The notes: generated by a model from the letters alone, not told the origin. DNA of 64,000 bases from an uncultured Poribacteria bacterium (GCA_958296125.1 OY282444.1:3443623-3507622), one strand, 5' to 3'. Shown: positions 1 to 8,978, counted from the stretch's first letter. Program-made: numbers and translations.

Positions 1-358
1 TCACGTCATCCCAGACCTCTGGGTCCACATCAACGACCGTCCCTGCGCCCCCGATGGCAGCACTATTAAATAGGATGTTCAACCCACCGTATCGCTCAAC
101 GGCCGCTTCAACCATCCCTTGACAGTCGTCGTTTTGGGAAACGTCAGCGACGAAAATTGAAGCCTCCCCGCCTTCCTCCTCAATGATAGCAAGGGTTTTC
201 TCCGCATTTGAGGCATCCCGGTCTACCAGCAAAACCTTGGCACCCTGCCTAGTAAAAAGAATTGATGTCGCTCGTCCAACGCCAGCCACCGGGGTACGGC
301 TCCCCGCTCCGGTGACAATGGCAACTTTGCCTGTTAACCGTGTCCCACTGTTTTCCAT
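1..358 (-). CDS. Short-chain dehydrogenase/reductase, N-terminal part (cut by window edge)
   Basis: Reading the minus strand from an ATG at 358 gives an open frame of 119 codons that runs off the window start. The product begins MENSGTRLTGKVAIVTGAG, the nucleotide-binding TGxxxGxG region of classical SDR oxidoreductases. The loop is slightly lengthened (TGAGSRTPVAGVGRA). It continues with VLLVDRD (NAD-preferring acidic end of beta-2), VADVSQ, and a variant of the NNAG motif (FNSAAIGG). The catalytic Tyr-x-x-x-Lys lies outside the window, so activity cannot be judged. Known family role: NAD(P)-dependent oxidation of an alcohol or sugar; substrate unknown. A transposon-like hairpin element lies just upstream of its start. 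Confidence 0.85.
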   Translation of the reverse strand, partial: MENSGTRLTGKVAIVTGAGSRTPVAGVGRATSILFTRQGAKVLLVDRDASNAEKTLAIIEEEGGEASIFVADVSQNDDCQGMVEAAVERYGGLNILFNSAAIGGAGTVVDVDPEVWDDV

Positions 359-542
359 TATTGCTTGGCTTCCTTTGGTTTTATTTTTTACCTATGTTAA
401 GAAATCGTGCAATAGAATCCGGGTTTTTGACAAGTGGGGCCGAGGGGACCCCGCCCTCACGGTTTCTCTTCGTAATTTGCACTTTCTTTTTAAATTGCGT
501 TCCTCTGTGCTATAGAAGGGCGAGGTTTTCACCTCAAGGGGC

Positions 543-810
543 TTTGACATACTCCCACACCCTAAAGGTAAAGGGTGGGGATTCTCGCCCCTGGGCTCGG
601 CACGGATTGAACTTGTAGGTTTTCATTGGGATTGTCTTTCTGTCTTTCATGCCCGTCTAACTGGATTGTGGGAGACCCTATCGTGCGATAGGGGTTAGAC
701 TCTCCCACGAAAGACAAAAAGATTATACCCTATTTCACCTACAAAGTCAAACATTTTTGACTCACTACCGTTTGCCAATCTGTATCCCCACCCTAAAGGA
801 TGGGGGCTTA
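543..810. mobile_element. Non-autonomous IS200/IS605-like hairpin element (element A)
   Basis: No gene is present between 359 and 1048. A left-end hairpin (543-587: TTTGAC, then CTCCC, a TAAAGG loop and GGGGATTC) and a right-end hairpin (786-806, CCCCACCC...GGATGGGGG followed by CTTA) bound about 270 bp. Between them is a nested imperfect palindrome. ACTTGTAGGT 611-620 pairs with 737-747, TGTCTTTC 641-648 with GAAAGACA 709-716, GTGGGAGA 668-675 with TCTCCCAC 701-708, and CCCTATCG 676-683 with CGATAGGG 686-693. End hairpins of this form are typical of IS200/IS605-type elements. No transposase or TnpB frame is present, so this looks like a MITE or a relic. Confidence 0.55.
590..607 (+). repeat. 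18-bp dispersed repeat, degenerate copy
   Basis: CCTGGGCTCGGCACGGAT differs at two positions from the window-wide consensus CCTGGTCTCGGCACGGAC. It lies just inside the left-end hairpin of element A. Confidence 0.5.
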
Positions 811-1048
811 GATCGGAAGATTACGATAACGCTGTTCAAGGGGATGTAGCACGGACAGAAGAGCTGCTAGATTGGGAGCCAGTTTATCGATTTGACGCAA
901 ATCTCTAACCTCGGTCCCGCAAGGAGTCGCTTAAATCAAAAAATCCTTGAAATCTGGCGCAGGTTGTGAGAAAATCATTGGTATCCAAGGCACGAATTTA
1001 GAGTTGTTTTACCAACAACAAATACCAACTTAGTTTGGAGGGATGTAA

Positions 1049-2071
1049 ATGGGTAACATAGCAACAAACAACTTAGGAAGTACAGGGGTTCCTTTAACCC
1101 AATTAGGCTTCGGCGGGGCACCGCTAGGAGATCTCTTTGAGATCCTCAGCGAAACGCAAGCACAGACCACATTGCAAGCAGCATGGGATGCCGGCTTACG
1201 CTACTTTGACACAGCACCGTTCTACGGTTATGGGAAAAGTGAGCATCGTTTCGGACATTTTCTCCGCCAACAGCCACGTAAGGACTTTGTGCTTTCTACT
1301 AAAATCGGACGCGTGCTGCGGGCGACGCGTGACCCTGATAATTTCGACAAAGGGATGTGGGCGGGAGGGCTGCCCTTCGATATTGTGTTTGACTATAGCT
1401 ACGACGGAGTCATGCGTTCCTATGAAGACAGCCTCCAGCGGCTTGGTCTGCATTCTGTCGATCTCCTGCTCATCCACGATCTTGACCACCTATTTCACGT
1501 GAACGATACACGGATTAACGCTCACATGGTGCAACTCGGCACCAGCGGTTGGCGCGCACTTGAAGAACTTCGTTCCAGCGGACAGATAAAAGGGGTGGGG
1601 GCCGGCGTGAACCAGATGGGCACTATCCCGCGCTTTTTGGAAATGGTAGACCTTGATTTCTTTATCGTTGCGATGCCGTATACGCTGTTAGATCAGGATG
1701 TCTTGGACGCTGAATTTCCACAGTGCGAGGAACGCGGTATCGGCGTGGTGATTGGCGCGGTGTTTGCCTCCGGCATTCTGGCAACAGGTGCGACGGAGAA
1801 TGCTTATTACGCCTATGCCCCGGCACCTCCTGAAGTATTGGAAAGAACGCGGCGCCTCCAAGCTGTCTGTGATCGACATAACGTGCCGCTACGGGCAGCA
1901 GCATTACAGTTCCCCTTGGCGCATCCAATCGTCGCCGCAGCTATTCCGGGTGGCCTTATGCCAGAGCACGTGCAATCGAATGTCGAAATATTTGAACACC
2001 CTATCCCTGCGGATCTTTGGAGCGAGCTAAAAGCGGAGGGATTGCTGCGCGAAGACGCACCCACCCCCTAA
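1049..2071 (+). CDS. Aldo/keto reductase (D-threo-aldose/L-fucose 1-dehydrogenase type)
   Basis: This is a 340-residue cytosolic TIM-barrel oxidoreductase with a clear ribosome site (GGAGGG at 1037-1042) before the ATG. The AKR catalytic tetrad is visible: Asp in YFDTAPFYG, Tyr in the FYGYGKSEHRFG loop, Lys in STKIGR and His in LLLIHDLD. The GFGGAPLGDLF start, the GVGAGVNQ stretch and the AIPGG motif near the C terminus resemble the D-threo-aldose 1-dehydrogenase (L-fucose dehydrogenase) subgroup, which oxidises sugars to lactones with NAD(P). Sugar specificity is inferred only. It stands alone, with a hairpin element upstream and the defence module convergent downstream. Confidence 0.88.
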   Translation: MGNIATNNLGSTGVPLTQLGFGGAPLGDLFEILSETQAQTTLQAAWDAGLRYFDTAPFYGYGKSEHRFGHFLRQQPRKDFVLSTKIGRVLRATRDPDNFDKGMWAGGLPFDIVFDYSYDGVMRSYEDSLQRLGLHSVDLLLIHDLDHLFHVNDTRINAHMVQLGTSGWRALEELRSSGQIKGVGAGVNQMGTIPRFLEMVDLDFFIVAMPYTLLDQDVLDAEFPQCEERGIGVVIGAVFASGILATGATENAYYAYAPAPPEVLERTRRLQAVCDRHNVPLRAAALQFPLAHPIVAAAIPGGLMPEHVQSNVEIFEHPIPADLWSELKAEGLLREDAPTP

Positions 2072-2218
2072 GCCACCGTAAATTATAGTTTGGCTTTTAG
2101 GCAAAAAATGAGTAGTAGAGCGATTAGTCGTCAGTTGATTGTGGGGGGGACAATCACTCACCATTCCCTCTCACGCACAGGTTAGATCTATCGGACGGAC
2201 CGCGCTGCTGCGTAAGTT

Positions 2219-3094
2219 CTATGCTTGCTGCTCTGTTGAGAAAATCCGAAATGGTGAATTGGAGGTTTCCCATCTTCGCAGAGACTGATAAAGTTGGGTT
2301 GATAAGAAATAAGCGGATTCATATCCTGCTCGCAAAAATTTCTCAAGCACTTCCGGTTCGACTTCACGATGCTGATTTGAACCTAAAACCCTAGATAAAC
2401 CAACCGACAGAATGCAAACTAAATCATGCCCACAGCAGATATCCCAAGAACTATGTTTTGAATCCACAAGCTCATCGAGTTTGTCCTGCAAATCATTATC
2501 GCTGAGGTCATGCCTCCGCGACTTGTTTTTAACTTCTCGAATCAGTTCACTGCTATCAACATGTAGTGTATCACGGTTGATAAATCGGTTGAAAACAATC
2601 CCTTCAAATTTCAGAGAGAGATTGTTTCGTTGAGAAGCCCATCTTAAGTATCCGATTGGATCCGCAGCACTCAGTAGCACTTGACGCACGTTCGTTTTAT
2701 TGTTTTCGGTAAAGCGGGCTATTTTCTGTTCGGAACCAAATTCGTCAAGTAACTTTTCCAATGAAGGAGACTCAAGAAGCATCGTTTCTAAATCATGTGT
2801 ATCAGTCATAAACTGATTTGGACTCGTTGGGCAGAGTCCCTCAAGTCGCCAGAAATCAGCATCAATGATCGCTACAACTCCGGCAAAGTCAGCCTCTTCG
2901 AGAATTTTGAGGGCTGCTAGCGCATTATCTTTGTTATGCGCTGGTGTAACTTGAACCCGCTTGGAGTCAATAAGGCGTTTGTAAACTCGTAAATCGGCGG
3001 TTTGACCTTCAACAATCAAGAAGGTCCCCGAAAATTGAGCGCGAGCCATTCGGATTCCGTTGGCAACATCATCTGCTGTGATGTAATTCCTCAT
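2219..3094 (-). CDS. DUF4435 (TOPRIM-like) protein, AriB-like component of a PARIS-type defence pair
   Basis: The protein has 291 residues. The N-terminal half shows TOPRIM-like features: LIVEGQTADLRVYKRL with Glu29, then VVAIIDADFW with a DxD motif, then a THDLETMLL motif, matching the DUF4435 family as I recognise it. In known PARIS systems a DUF4435 protein (AriB) is the toxic nuclease that the ATPase AriA holds and releases when phage anti-restriction proteins are sensed. Here its ATG overlaps the stop of the upstream ATPase gene by four bases (ATGA), so the two are translationally coupled in the order ariA-ariB. The family call is strong. The defence role is inferred from the pairing. 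Confidence 0.75.
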   Translation of the reverse strand: MRNYITADDVANGIRMARAQFSGTFLIVEGQTADLRVYKRLIDSKRVQVTPAHNKDNALAALKILEEADFAGVVAIIDADFWRLEGLCPTSPNQFMTDTHDLETMLLESPSLEKLLDEFGSEQKIARFTENNKTNVRQVLLSAADPIGYLRWASQRNNLSLKFEGIVFNRFINRDTLHVDSSELIREVKNKSRRHDLSDNDLQDKLDELVDSKHSSWDICCGHDLVCILSVGLSRVLGSNQHREVEPEVLEKFLRAGYESAYFLSTQLYQSLRRWETSNSPFRIFSTEQQA

Positions 3095-4464
3095 GAAGTC
3101 TCTGGTCCTTTCAATTCAACTGTCAGATCCCAGCGATCATGAATAATTTGAGGTGAATGGGTAGCCATGATCACATCAAAGGAAGCAAGTTGAGTTATTT
3201 CTTGTAGATCTTGTAGAAATTGTTGCTGCCATGCAACATGTAATGAGAGTTCAGGTTCGTCAATGAGGATAAGGGAATTAGGGCGTACTTTGAACAGCAA
3301 TTGGTACAACAGAACTAATTCATGCTGTTCGCCAGAAGATAATGAGGTTACAGGAAGAGGCTTATCGCCCCTAGTTAAAAAAGAAAATCCTTCTTGTCTT
3401 GAAATCGTCATTCTGTTGTATCGGAAGCGTTCATTTATGATTTGCTTGAAGAGATCAATTTTATTCGTAATTTCATCAAGCACACTTAGTTTTTCCTCTA
3501 CATCTTGAACGTAAACAGATAAAACTTCCTCTGTGTTTTTACTGATTTGTTGGATTGACAAATCCATATCTTGTTCTTTATCTAAAAGCCCTACCTCCTC
3601 GAGTCTAGAACGTTTCTCTTCCAGTTCGTCTAGTTTGTTTTTAATTTGATCTTCGGTAAGTTCAGAATGCCCCATCTGCTTCACTAATCGAGCTGGAAAT
3701 GTTCTGTCCAACGATTGAGATAAAGCCGCCGATTCTGCCAGTTTTTCTTGAATCTTTTCGGTTAACTCCTTTGAATATTCTTTGACAGTTGGCACCCATG
3801 TTATCATTGGCGGTCTGCTGTGAACAAATCTGTTTCTGGTCATTCTTCGACTAGAAACATTCAATAGTCGTTGCGTTTCAATGAGATGAATTTTGGTCGA
3901 TTCTTTAACTTGAATCCACCAGTCTGGTTCATTAAACCTGAATGGCAAACGATGTCCAAAACGGTCTATAACCTCATCAAGATATAGAATCTCACCATCG
4001 TCGGACATCCATCGCTTGGTGTCTATCCGTTCTAAGCCTGTCACATCTTCTATCATTGATAAAGGAGTCACATCTTCATCGATCTGTCCTAAGATGAAGG
4101 GATCTGGTTGTCCACTGTTCCCCAAAAAGTTGATGCTGATTGGCGTTTTTGGCAGATGTGCACGTTCTTCAGTTGCACTGTCGTCGGGGTCCAGATTATC
4201 CCATATTTGTTGAGTGTTGGACTCAGATATTCCATCAATCCATATCGCACTCCCTTCCTCAAATCGAACCTCAAATTTACGAAAAGGGATGCTACGAAAT
4301 TGTGCAAATCTACTGTTAAATAAGCCGTTAAGCATCTGTAGTAAGATTGTTTTTCCAAAACCATTTGGACCGTGAATAATTGTTATGCGCTCTTCAGTAT
4401 TCAACGATATCGTATGGTCAAATATTCCAAACAGACCTTCAACGACTACTTCTGTAATCCGCAT
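3091..4464 (-). CDS. AAA/ABC-type ATPase, AriA-like component of a PARIS-type defence pair
   Basis: The protein has 457 residues from the ATG at 4464, chosen because GAGG (4473-4476) sits 8 nt upstream. Alternative starts are ATG 4470 and GTG 4473. Walker A is HGPNGFGKT at residues 31-39. A long charged helical middle region (likely coiled coil) separates it from an ABC signature SLSSGEQHE, a Walker B LILIDEPELSLH and a switch-His segment MATHSPQII. This is the SMC/RecF-like ATPase class (AAA_15/AAA_21) seen in AriA, OLD and related defence proteins. It overlaps the DUF4435 gene by 4 nt. No integrase or phage gene flanks the pair. Confidence 0.8.
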   Translation of the reverse strand: MRITEVVVEGLFGIFDHTISLNTEERITIIHGPNGFGKTILLQMLNGLFNSRFAQFRSIPFRKFEVRFEEGSAIWIDGISESNTQQIWDNLDPDDSATEERAHLPKTPISINFLGNSGQPDPFILGQIDEDVTPLSMIEDVTGLERIDTKRWMSDDGEILYLDEVIDRFGHRLPFRFNEPDWWIQVKESTKIHLIETQRLLNVSSRRMTRNRFVHSRPPMITWVPTVKEYSKELTEKIQEKLAESAALSQSLDRTFPARLVKQMGHSELTEDQIKNKLDELEEKRSRLEEVGLLDKEQDMDLSIQQISKNTEEVLSVYVQDVEEKLSVLDEITNKIDLFKQIINERFRYNRMTISRQEGFSFLTRGDKPLPVTSLSSGEQHELVLLYQLLFKVRPNSLILIDEPELSLHVAWQQQFLQDLQEITQLASFDVIMATHSPQIIHDRWDLTVELKGPETS

Positions 4465-4574
4465 TTTCATCACCTCAACGAATGAACTACTAATGATAAA
4501 GTAATTTTAGAGTAGGTTCGCGTTATGTTTCGACAAAGGACCCTCCGACAGTACATGCTTTTCTTGATCTGCGA

Positions 4575-4600
4575 ACATACAATAGTATGTATAATTATAC
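4575..4600. promoter_or_regulatory. Palindromes upstream of the ATPase/DUF4435 pair
   Basis: ACATAC-AATA-GTATGT (4575-4590) overlaps the perfect palindrome GTATAATTATAC (4589-4600), about 110-135 bp upstream of the ATPase start in the otherwise AT-rich intergenic region 4465-4780. The arrangement would suit a dimeric regulator. No regulator gene is adjacent. I see nothing else in this gap. Confidence 0.3.
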
Positions 4601-4780
4601 ATTTACCGCCCCCAAATTTCAACCTAAGGACAATGGGAGCAATCAAAGATATATGTCAATGGCTTGCTCCCACTCACATGAAGGATTTTGATATTGATAT
4701 GTAGTCTGAGAGCTACAAGAGCCATCTCCGCGGCGATGCGACAATTCCCTTCTCGTCCGCTTGATGCGAAATTCGAGGGA

Positions 4781-6247
4781 TTAACTGAACTGAATTGAAT
4801 AGAGGTCTGCGTCCTTTAATAGAAATCGCAGGCGGATGGGCTGCCCTGAAAGCTGACTCACATCTGTGCCGTTCTTCCACGTTACTATCCGTTCGAGGTC
4901 ATCACCAAAGACCTCTGGACAATCCTCCAATCCGCAGCCGGGGATGGTGTCGCCAGACGCATCCTGAACTTCGACCTGAATGCTGCCCACCGCAGAGGTT
5001 GAGAAGTTAATAACGAGCTGATTTCCCTTGAAGGTCAGAGGCTTTGTTACAAATTCCCCGCCGCTCAACGGTGCCTGCATTGAGACAAATCCATCAATTC
5101 GGAGCGTGTAACGCCGCCAGCGACAATCGTCCCCCTGATGCGAATCTTCGCTGGCATAGATGGAAATCTCATCGGGCGCGCCATCGATGTGCGATTTTGT
5201 CTCCACCAATCCCCAATTCTGATAGTTGTCGCCGTAGAACCAGTTACCCCTCAACCGCAGACCGGGACGGATAAACGATTCGGGCCAGATGTTGAAATGA
5301 CCCCCATCCCGACTGCTCATGAACATTCCATCGGTCACAGCTGTCCCCTCGCGTTGAGACACATAGCCTCGGAGGCGGCGATACTCAAGTTGCGGTAAGG
5401 CTTTCGTCGATTCTGCCCATCCCCGATCGGTGTATCGGGTTGGAAAGCCGAGGAAGATATGCGGAGCGCGGTAGTACGGGATAATCTGATTCGTGTACAA
5501 CTCGCTGCCCCGGCCAGGTGAGTATTCTAACCATTCAGGGTCAGACCAATTGAGGAAATCTTTTGATGTCCCTGTGCGGATGTCGCGTCCCTCACGAAAA
5601 TCGCGATGGTATTCACGGTATTCGCCGCGCACCGTATCCCAAAAGGCGAGGTTCTGTGAGTCAAACGCACCTTTGGTGATTACAGGTTCATCTTTCATGA
5701 GCGACCAGTGGATGCCATCCGCGGACTTGAACGCATACAAGCCACCCTCACCTGAGCCGAGTGCCTTGTACTTTTCGTCCGGGCTACAATCGGGATTCTC
5801 GTCCTTAAAAGGTGCGAAGTTGTGTGATCCCACCCCTTCCCAGATGATGTTGTTCTGCTTCCCACCATCGAATGCAATCAAGCCAAGTTCCGGTTTGGTC
5901 CAGTGTATCCCATCGCGGCTCTCAGCGTAGCAGACCACCTGCGGGTGGGGATCGTCAAAGCCCTCAGTTGTATAAATGACGTGACTCCCCCGGTAATACA
6001 TCCGGTAAAGATTGCCATCTTGAAACACAGTTTTATAGCCGCAGGTGCTACCCTCCCACGGGTTATCATGAACACAGGCAACCTCCTGAGGCTGCGGATG
6101 GTGTAACCTTCGCGTGGAACCAGCTATTTCATCAATCAGATAATCGTCAACGAACAGTTCCAGTCGGTTGCCGATGTCAATAGGTGAAACTGTTTGTGCA
6201 ATTGCATCTCTTGATAGCGTAAGCATTGCGGAAGCGACAGATATCAT
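4781..6247 (-). CDS. Secreted beta-propeller glycosidase-like protein
   Basis: The start at 6247 is preferred because GGGAGG (6258-6263) lies 10 nt upstream. This gives 488 residues; an in-frame ATG at 6328 has no ribosome site. The N terminus MISVASAMLTLSRDAIAQT looks like a short signal peptide. The body has GNRLELFVDDYLID followed by repeated short blocks (YRMYYRG, YAESRDGIHWTKPELGL, FKSADGIHWS) typical of five-bladed propeller glycoside hydrolase-like proteins of the GH32/GH43/GH62 type. The C-terminal ~110 residues look like a beta-sandwich. Such proteins are frequent in polysaccharide-degrading bacteria. No catalytic residues can be assigned with confidence and the substrate is unknown. 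Confidence 0.65.
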   Translation of the reverse strand: MISVASAMLTLSRDAIAQTVSPIDIGNRLELFVDDYLIDEIAGSTRRLHHPQPQEVACVHDNPWEGSTCGYKTVFQDGNLYRMYYRGSHVIYTTEGFDDPHPQVVCYAESRDGIHWTKPELGLIAFDGGKQNNIIWEGVGSHNFAPFKDENPDCSPDEKYKALGSGEGGLYAFKSADGIHWSLMKDEPVITKGAFDSQNLAFWDTVRGEYREYHRDFREGRDIRTGTSKDFLNWSDPEWLEYSPGRGSELYTNQIIPYYRAPHIFLGFPTRYTDRGWAESTKALPQLEYRRLRGYVSQREGTAVTDGMFMSSRDGGHFNIWPESFIRPGLRLRGNWFYGDNYQNWGLVETKSHIDGAPDEISIYASEDSHQGDDCRWRRYTLRIDGFVSMQAPLSGGEFVTKPLTFKGNQLVINFSTSAVGSIQVEVQDASGDTIPGCGLEDCPEVFGDDLERIVTWKNGTDVSQLSGQPIRLRFLLKDADLYSIQFS

Positions 6248-6482
6248 TGGTAAATACCCTCCCTGCTGATTTTGGATATTGTAGCCCAGGCTGCTAGCAT
6301 ACTCCGTATGCCGTAACCTCTGTTCCATAAACCCATTGAGTTCAAGAGTTCATTCGTTACTGTTTTTCGACTAGCAACTTAGGTTATTGTAACAGGAACG
6401 CGTCGAAAAGGGGATCGAAAAGCAGAATCTTTGTCACTGCTCACCTAAAAAATAAGCGTGCGTTCCACAATGCTTTTTGCTG

Positions 6483-6511
6483 TTGACCCAAGCATACCAA
6501 AGGAGTAAAAT
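6483..6511 (+). promoter_or_regulatory. Sigma-70-type promoter for the RraA-like gene
   Basis: TTGACC (6483-6488), 17 nt spacer, TAAAAT (6506-6511), 70 nt upstream of the ATG at 6582. The spacing is optimal and each box has one mismatch. The rest of 6248-6581 shows nothing recognisable. Confidence 0.55.
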
Positions 6512-6581
6512 GGCTGTCGTATATTTCCAAAGTAGGCGAGGAAAATCCGCCAATCCGTGAGCAGATTTAGAGGAGTGTAAT

Positions 6582-7355
6582 ATGTCCACTATCAAACGAC
6601 CCACACCTGAAATCATTGAGGCGTTATATGAATTGGGAACCGATGCGGTCACCTCCACTATGGAGGCGTTGGGTGTGCGCCGAACCTTTATGGAGGGTCC
6701 CATCGCTCGTGTGCCCGGGAGTAAAATTGTTGGGCCCGCACTGACGCTCCGTTTCACACCACAGCGCGAAGACCAGATGAGAGGCTATCAGATACCGGGG
6801 GTGTCCGTTGAAGAATCGGAACCCCAAGGCGAGGAAGCTGGGGAGAAAACCTCCGCCCTGTGGGAGGTGATGTTTGAAGTGCAGGCTGGCGACGTGATCG
6901 TGGTTGACGGTAGGGGAGATCTCGCCACCGGCTGCTTTGGAGAGATGTTGATGACCTATTTCCAAGCACAAGGCGGGGTTGGTGTCGTCATTGACGCTGG
7001 TATCCGGGATTCTGTGCCGATCTTCCAAGAACTGAAGGTGCCGGTCTGGTCGACCGCTGTGACCACCGGCGGGGCGGGCCATCTGAACCTCTTTCCCGCT
7101 GACTTCAACCTCCCCATCGGTTGTGGTAAGGTCTTGGTCAATCCCGGTGACATCATCATGGCGGACGATGGCGGGGCTATTGTCGTGCCGCCTCGGTTGA
7201 TACCGCGCATCCTCGATATCGCCGGTGAGCGTGAGGAGCATGAGATTTTTGTCCGTATGAAACTACGGGAGGGCGGAGATCTGCGGAAATACTATCCGTT
7301 CAACGACGAAGGCAGGAAAGAGTATGAGGAGTGGTTGACTGCTCAGAAGCAGTGA
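6582..7355 (+). CDS. RraA-like protein (HMG/CHA aldolase family)
   Basis: The protein has 257 residues and an AGAGGAG ribosome site. The fold family covers 4-hydroxy-4-methyl-2-oxoglutarate aldolases, oxaloacetate decarboxylases and the RNase E regulator RraA. Diagnostic parts are TDAVTSTMEALG at the N terminus, GDVIVVDGRGDLATGCFGEM, then VGVVIDAGIRD, where the Arg-Asp pair binds substrate and the divalent metal, and a late GDIIMADDGGAIVVPP. With the metal-site Asp present, an aldolase/decarboxylase role is more likely than RNase regulation. It lies between sugar-related genes, so a catabolic step is plausible but unproven. Confidence 0.82.
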   Translation: MSTIKRPTPEIIEALYELGTDAVTSTMEALGVRRTFMEGPIARVPGSKIVGPALTLRFTPQREDQMRGYQIPGVSVEESEPQGEEAGEKTSALWEVMFEVQAGDVIVVDGRGDLATGCFGEMLMTYFQAQGGVGVVIDAGIRDSVPIFQELKVPVWSTAVTTGGAGHLNLFPADFNLPIGCGKVLVNPGDIIMADDGGAIVVPPRLIPRILDIAGEREEHEIFVRMKLREGGDLRKYYPFNDEGRKEYEEWLTAQKQ

Positions 7356-7662
7356 GTTGGCAGGTTCCCAAATTGAGAGGGCTTTACGCTTTTCGTTTTT
7401 AGGGCAAGTCGCCAGAGAAAAACTTGGCCCCCTTAACCCAATACCCTTCATCCAACAGGAGAGGCTACAAATTACGAGGCTAGATACTAGACAAAACAGA
7501 CGGGAAACCTAACATAACAGGGTATAATAACAACCTTTCCAACTCAAATTACAGATAAAGGAAGGATGGCTTCTTCCCTGAGAGTATCGTCGCGATTCTT
7601 GGACTGGATTTGGCACTCGAATACACGTGATAAGAGATGATGCACGACGATGGAGGATTAAG

Positions 7663-8832
7663 ATGATGCAAGTAATCATTAAACCGAAACTGCACACGAG
7701 TCGCCTCGGCGGGGTTGATGTGCCATCGGCAGAAGTACTCAAGCAGATGCACGACAGTCAATACATCCTGCACGCTATCGGCGGAAAGCTTACCCAAATT
7801 CCGGTGGAAAAAACCCTGCTGCCACACAGCGATGACATGAGCCCGCAAGGTGCACACGTGGACGTGGGACCAGACGGCACAGTATACGTGAAGCAGTCCC
7901 AAGTCTTGTGCAAGTCCACGGACGGGGGACGCACATGGACATCGCAGTCCCTAATAGGCATGAAGAAAGTGCCGGGCGGACACTGGCGGGTGTTGCGGGA
8001 CGGCACATTTATCGGCATCAACTGCTCGACAGGAGCGGATGCACATGAACCAGCCACTGTATGGGTCTCTCAAGACGAGGGAATAACGTGGGCGAAGCGG
8101 GCGGAAATTCCGGTCGAAATGGAACTAACCGATGGCAGACCCTACACCGAACGTTACACGCACCGCGGGCTGAACCGACTTCAGGATGACACGCTGCTAT
8201 GGACGGTGGACATCCGAGATACACCCATCACCATGAACGGTTGTTACACCTTCCGTTCGACGGATGGGGGTCATACTTGGCAGGGTCCTACTCTGATGAT
8301 CGATTGGGGTTCGGAGGGTGCAGCCGTGTTGATGCCGTCCGGTCGCATATTTGCGACAATGCGCTATCAACGGTATCCTTTGCCCTCCGACACCCAAGAC
8401 ATGATGAGCCCAATGGATGGATCCGACGCGGGCAAAGGTTTCAAGAACGTATTCGTGATGGAATCAGCGGATGGCGGTCAAACGTGGAGTCCGCCGCGTA
8501 TGCTATGCACGGTATACGGTCAAACCTTCGGCTATCCCGCAGCCCAGAGCGACGGGACCGTGGTTGTTATTCATGATACGCGTTATGGCCCCGGACCGCC
8601 CGGGTCACGAGCGATGATCAGCCGCGACGAAGGCAGAACTTGGCTGGACGAAGTCTACTATCTCGATTCCACCACCTTCACCGGCAGCTACAGTGCTAGC
8701 GTGGTATTTGCGGATGATACGATTCTGTCGGTCTGTGGTTCAAGCCAAGCCCCCGGATCCTGGGATGAGGTCAGAGACAACACCGATATGTATGCCATTC
8801 GCTGGCGACCGGTGGGGAGGAAGGCAACCTAA
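7663..8832 (+). CDS. Sialidase/BNR-repeat exo-glycosidase-like protein
   Basis: The ATG at 7663 follows GGAGG (7652-7656) by 6 nt and gives 389 residues. Five Asp-box (SxDxGxxW) repeats are visible: STDGGRTW, SQDEGITW, STDGGHTW, SADGGQTW and SRDEGRTW, the hallmark of six-bladed sialidase-type propellers. Arginines such as YTERYTHRGLNR and a TMRYQR stretch could belong to an active-site triad, but this cannot be settled by eye. There is no obvious signal peptide, so it is probably cytoplasmic or exported by another route. True sialidases and many uncharacterised BNR proteins share this pattern. Confidence 0.75.
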   Translation: MMQVIIKPKLHTSRLGGVDVPSAEVLKQMHDSQYILHAIGGKLTQIPVEKTLLPHSDDMSPQGAHVDVGPDGTVYVKQSQVLCKSTDGGRTWTSQSLIGMKKVPGGHWRVLRDGTFIGINCSTGADAHEPATVWVSQDEGITWAKRAEIPVEMELTDGRPYTERYTHRGLNRLQDDTLLWTVDIRDTPITMNGCYTFRSTDGGHTWQGPTLMIDWGSEGAAVLMPSGRIFATMRYQRYPLPSDTQDMMSPMDGSDAGKGFKNVFVMESADGGQTWSPPRMLCTVYGQTFGYPAAQSDGTVVVIHDTRYGPGPPGSRAMISRDEGRTWLDEVYYLDSTTFTGSYSASVVFADDTILSVCGSSQAPGSWDEVRDNTDMYAIRWRPVGRKAT

Positions 8833-8915
8833 GTTTCGACCGATGCTTAGCACATATCCAACTCTTATAGGACTGACGCACTTCAGATTGCAGTCGCACA
8901 ATTTAGGGAGCTTCC

Positions 8916-8938
8916 GTTCCAGATCCGATTGCATCGGG
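8916..8938 (+). repeat. 23-bp dispersed repeat, copy 1
   Basis: This segment (GTTCCAG...GATTGCATCGGG) recurs at 54337-54359 with one mismatch. Both copies lie a few tens of bp from other repeats in gene-free DNA. Confidence 0.5.
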
Positions 8939-8946
8939 CCTGCCCC

Positions 8947-8964
8947 CCTGGTCTCGGCACGGAC
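8947..8964 (+). repeat. 18-bp dispersed repeat, exact consensus copy
   Basis: CCTGGTCTCGGCACGGAC, one of about nine copies in gene-free DNA of this window. Confidence 0.6.
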
Positions 8965-8978
8965 GATCTATCGGGGCA

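Noticed and set aside
6248-6328. Upstream start of the glycosidase-like protein at 6328
   Set aside because: There is no ribosome site there, whereas ATG 6247 has GGGAGG 10 nt upstream and opens with a signal-peptide-like segment.
7356-7662. Gene or regulatory element in the RraA-sialidase gap
   Set aside because: Short frames on both strands lack ribosome sites and protein-like composition, and no repeat or clear promoter was seen.
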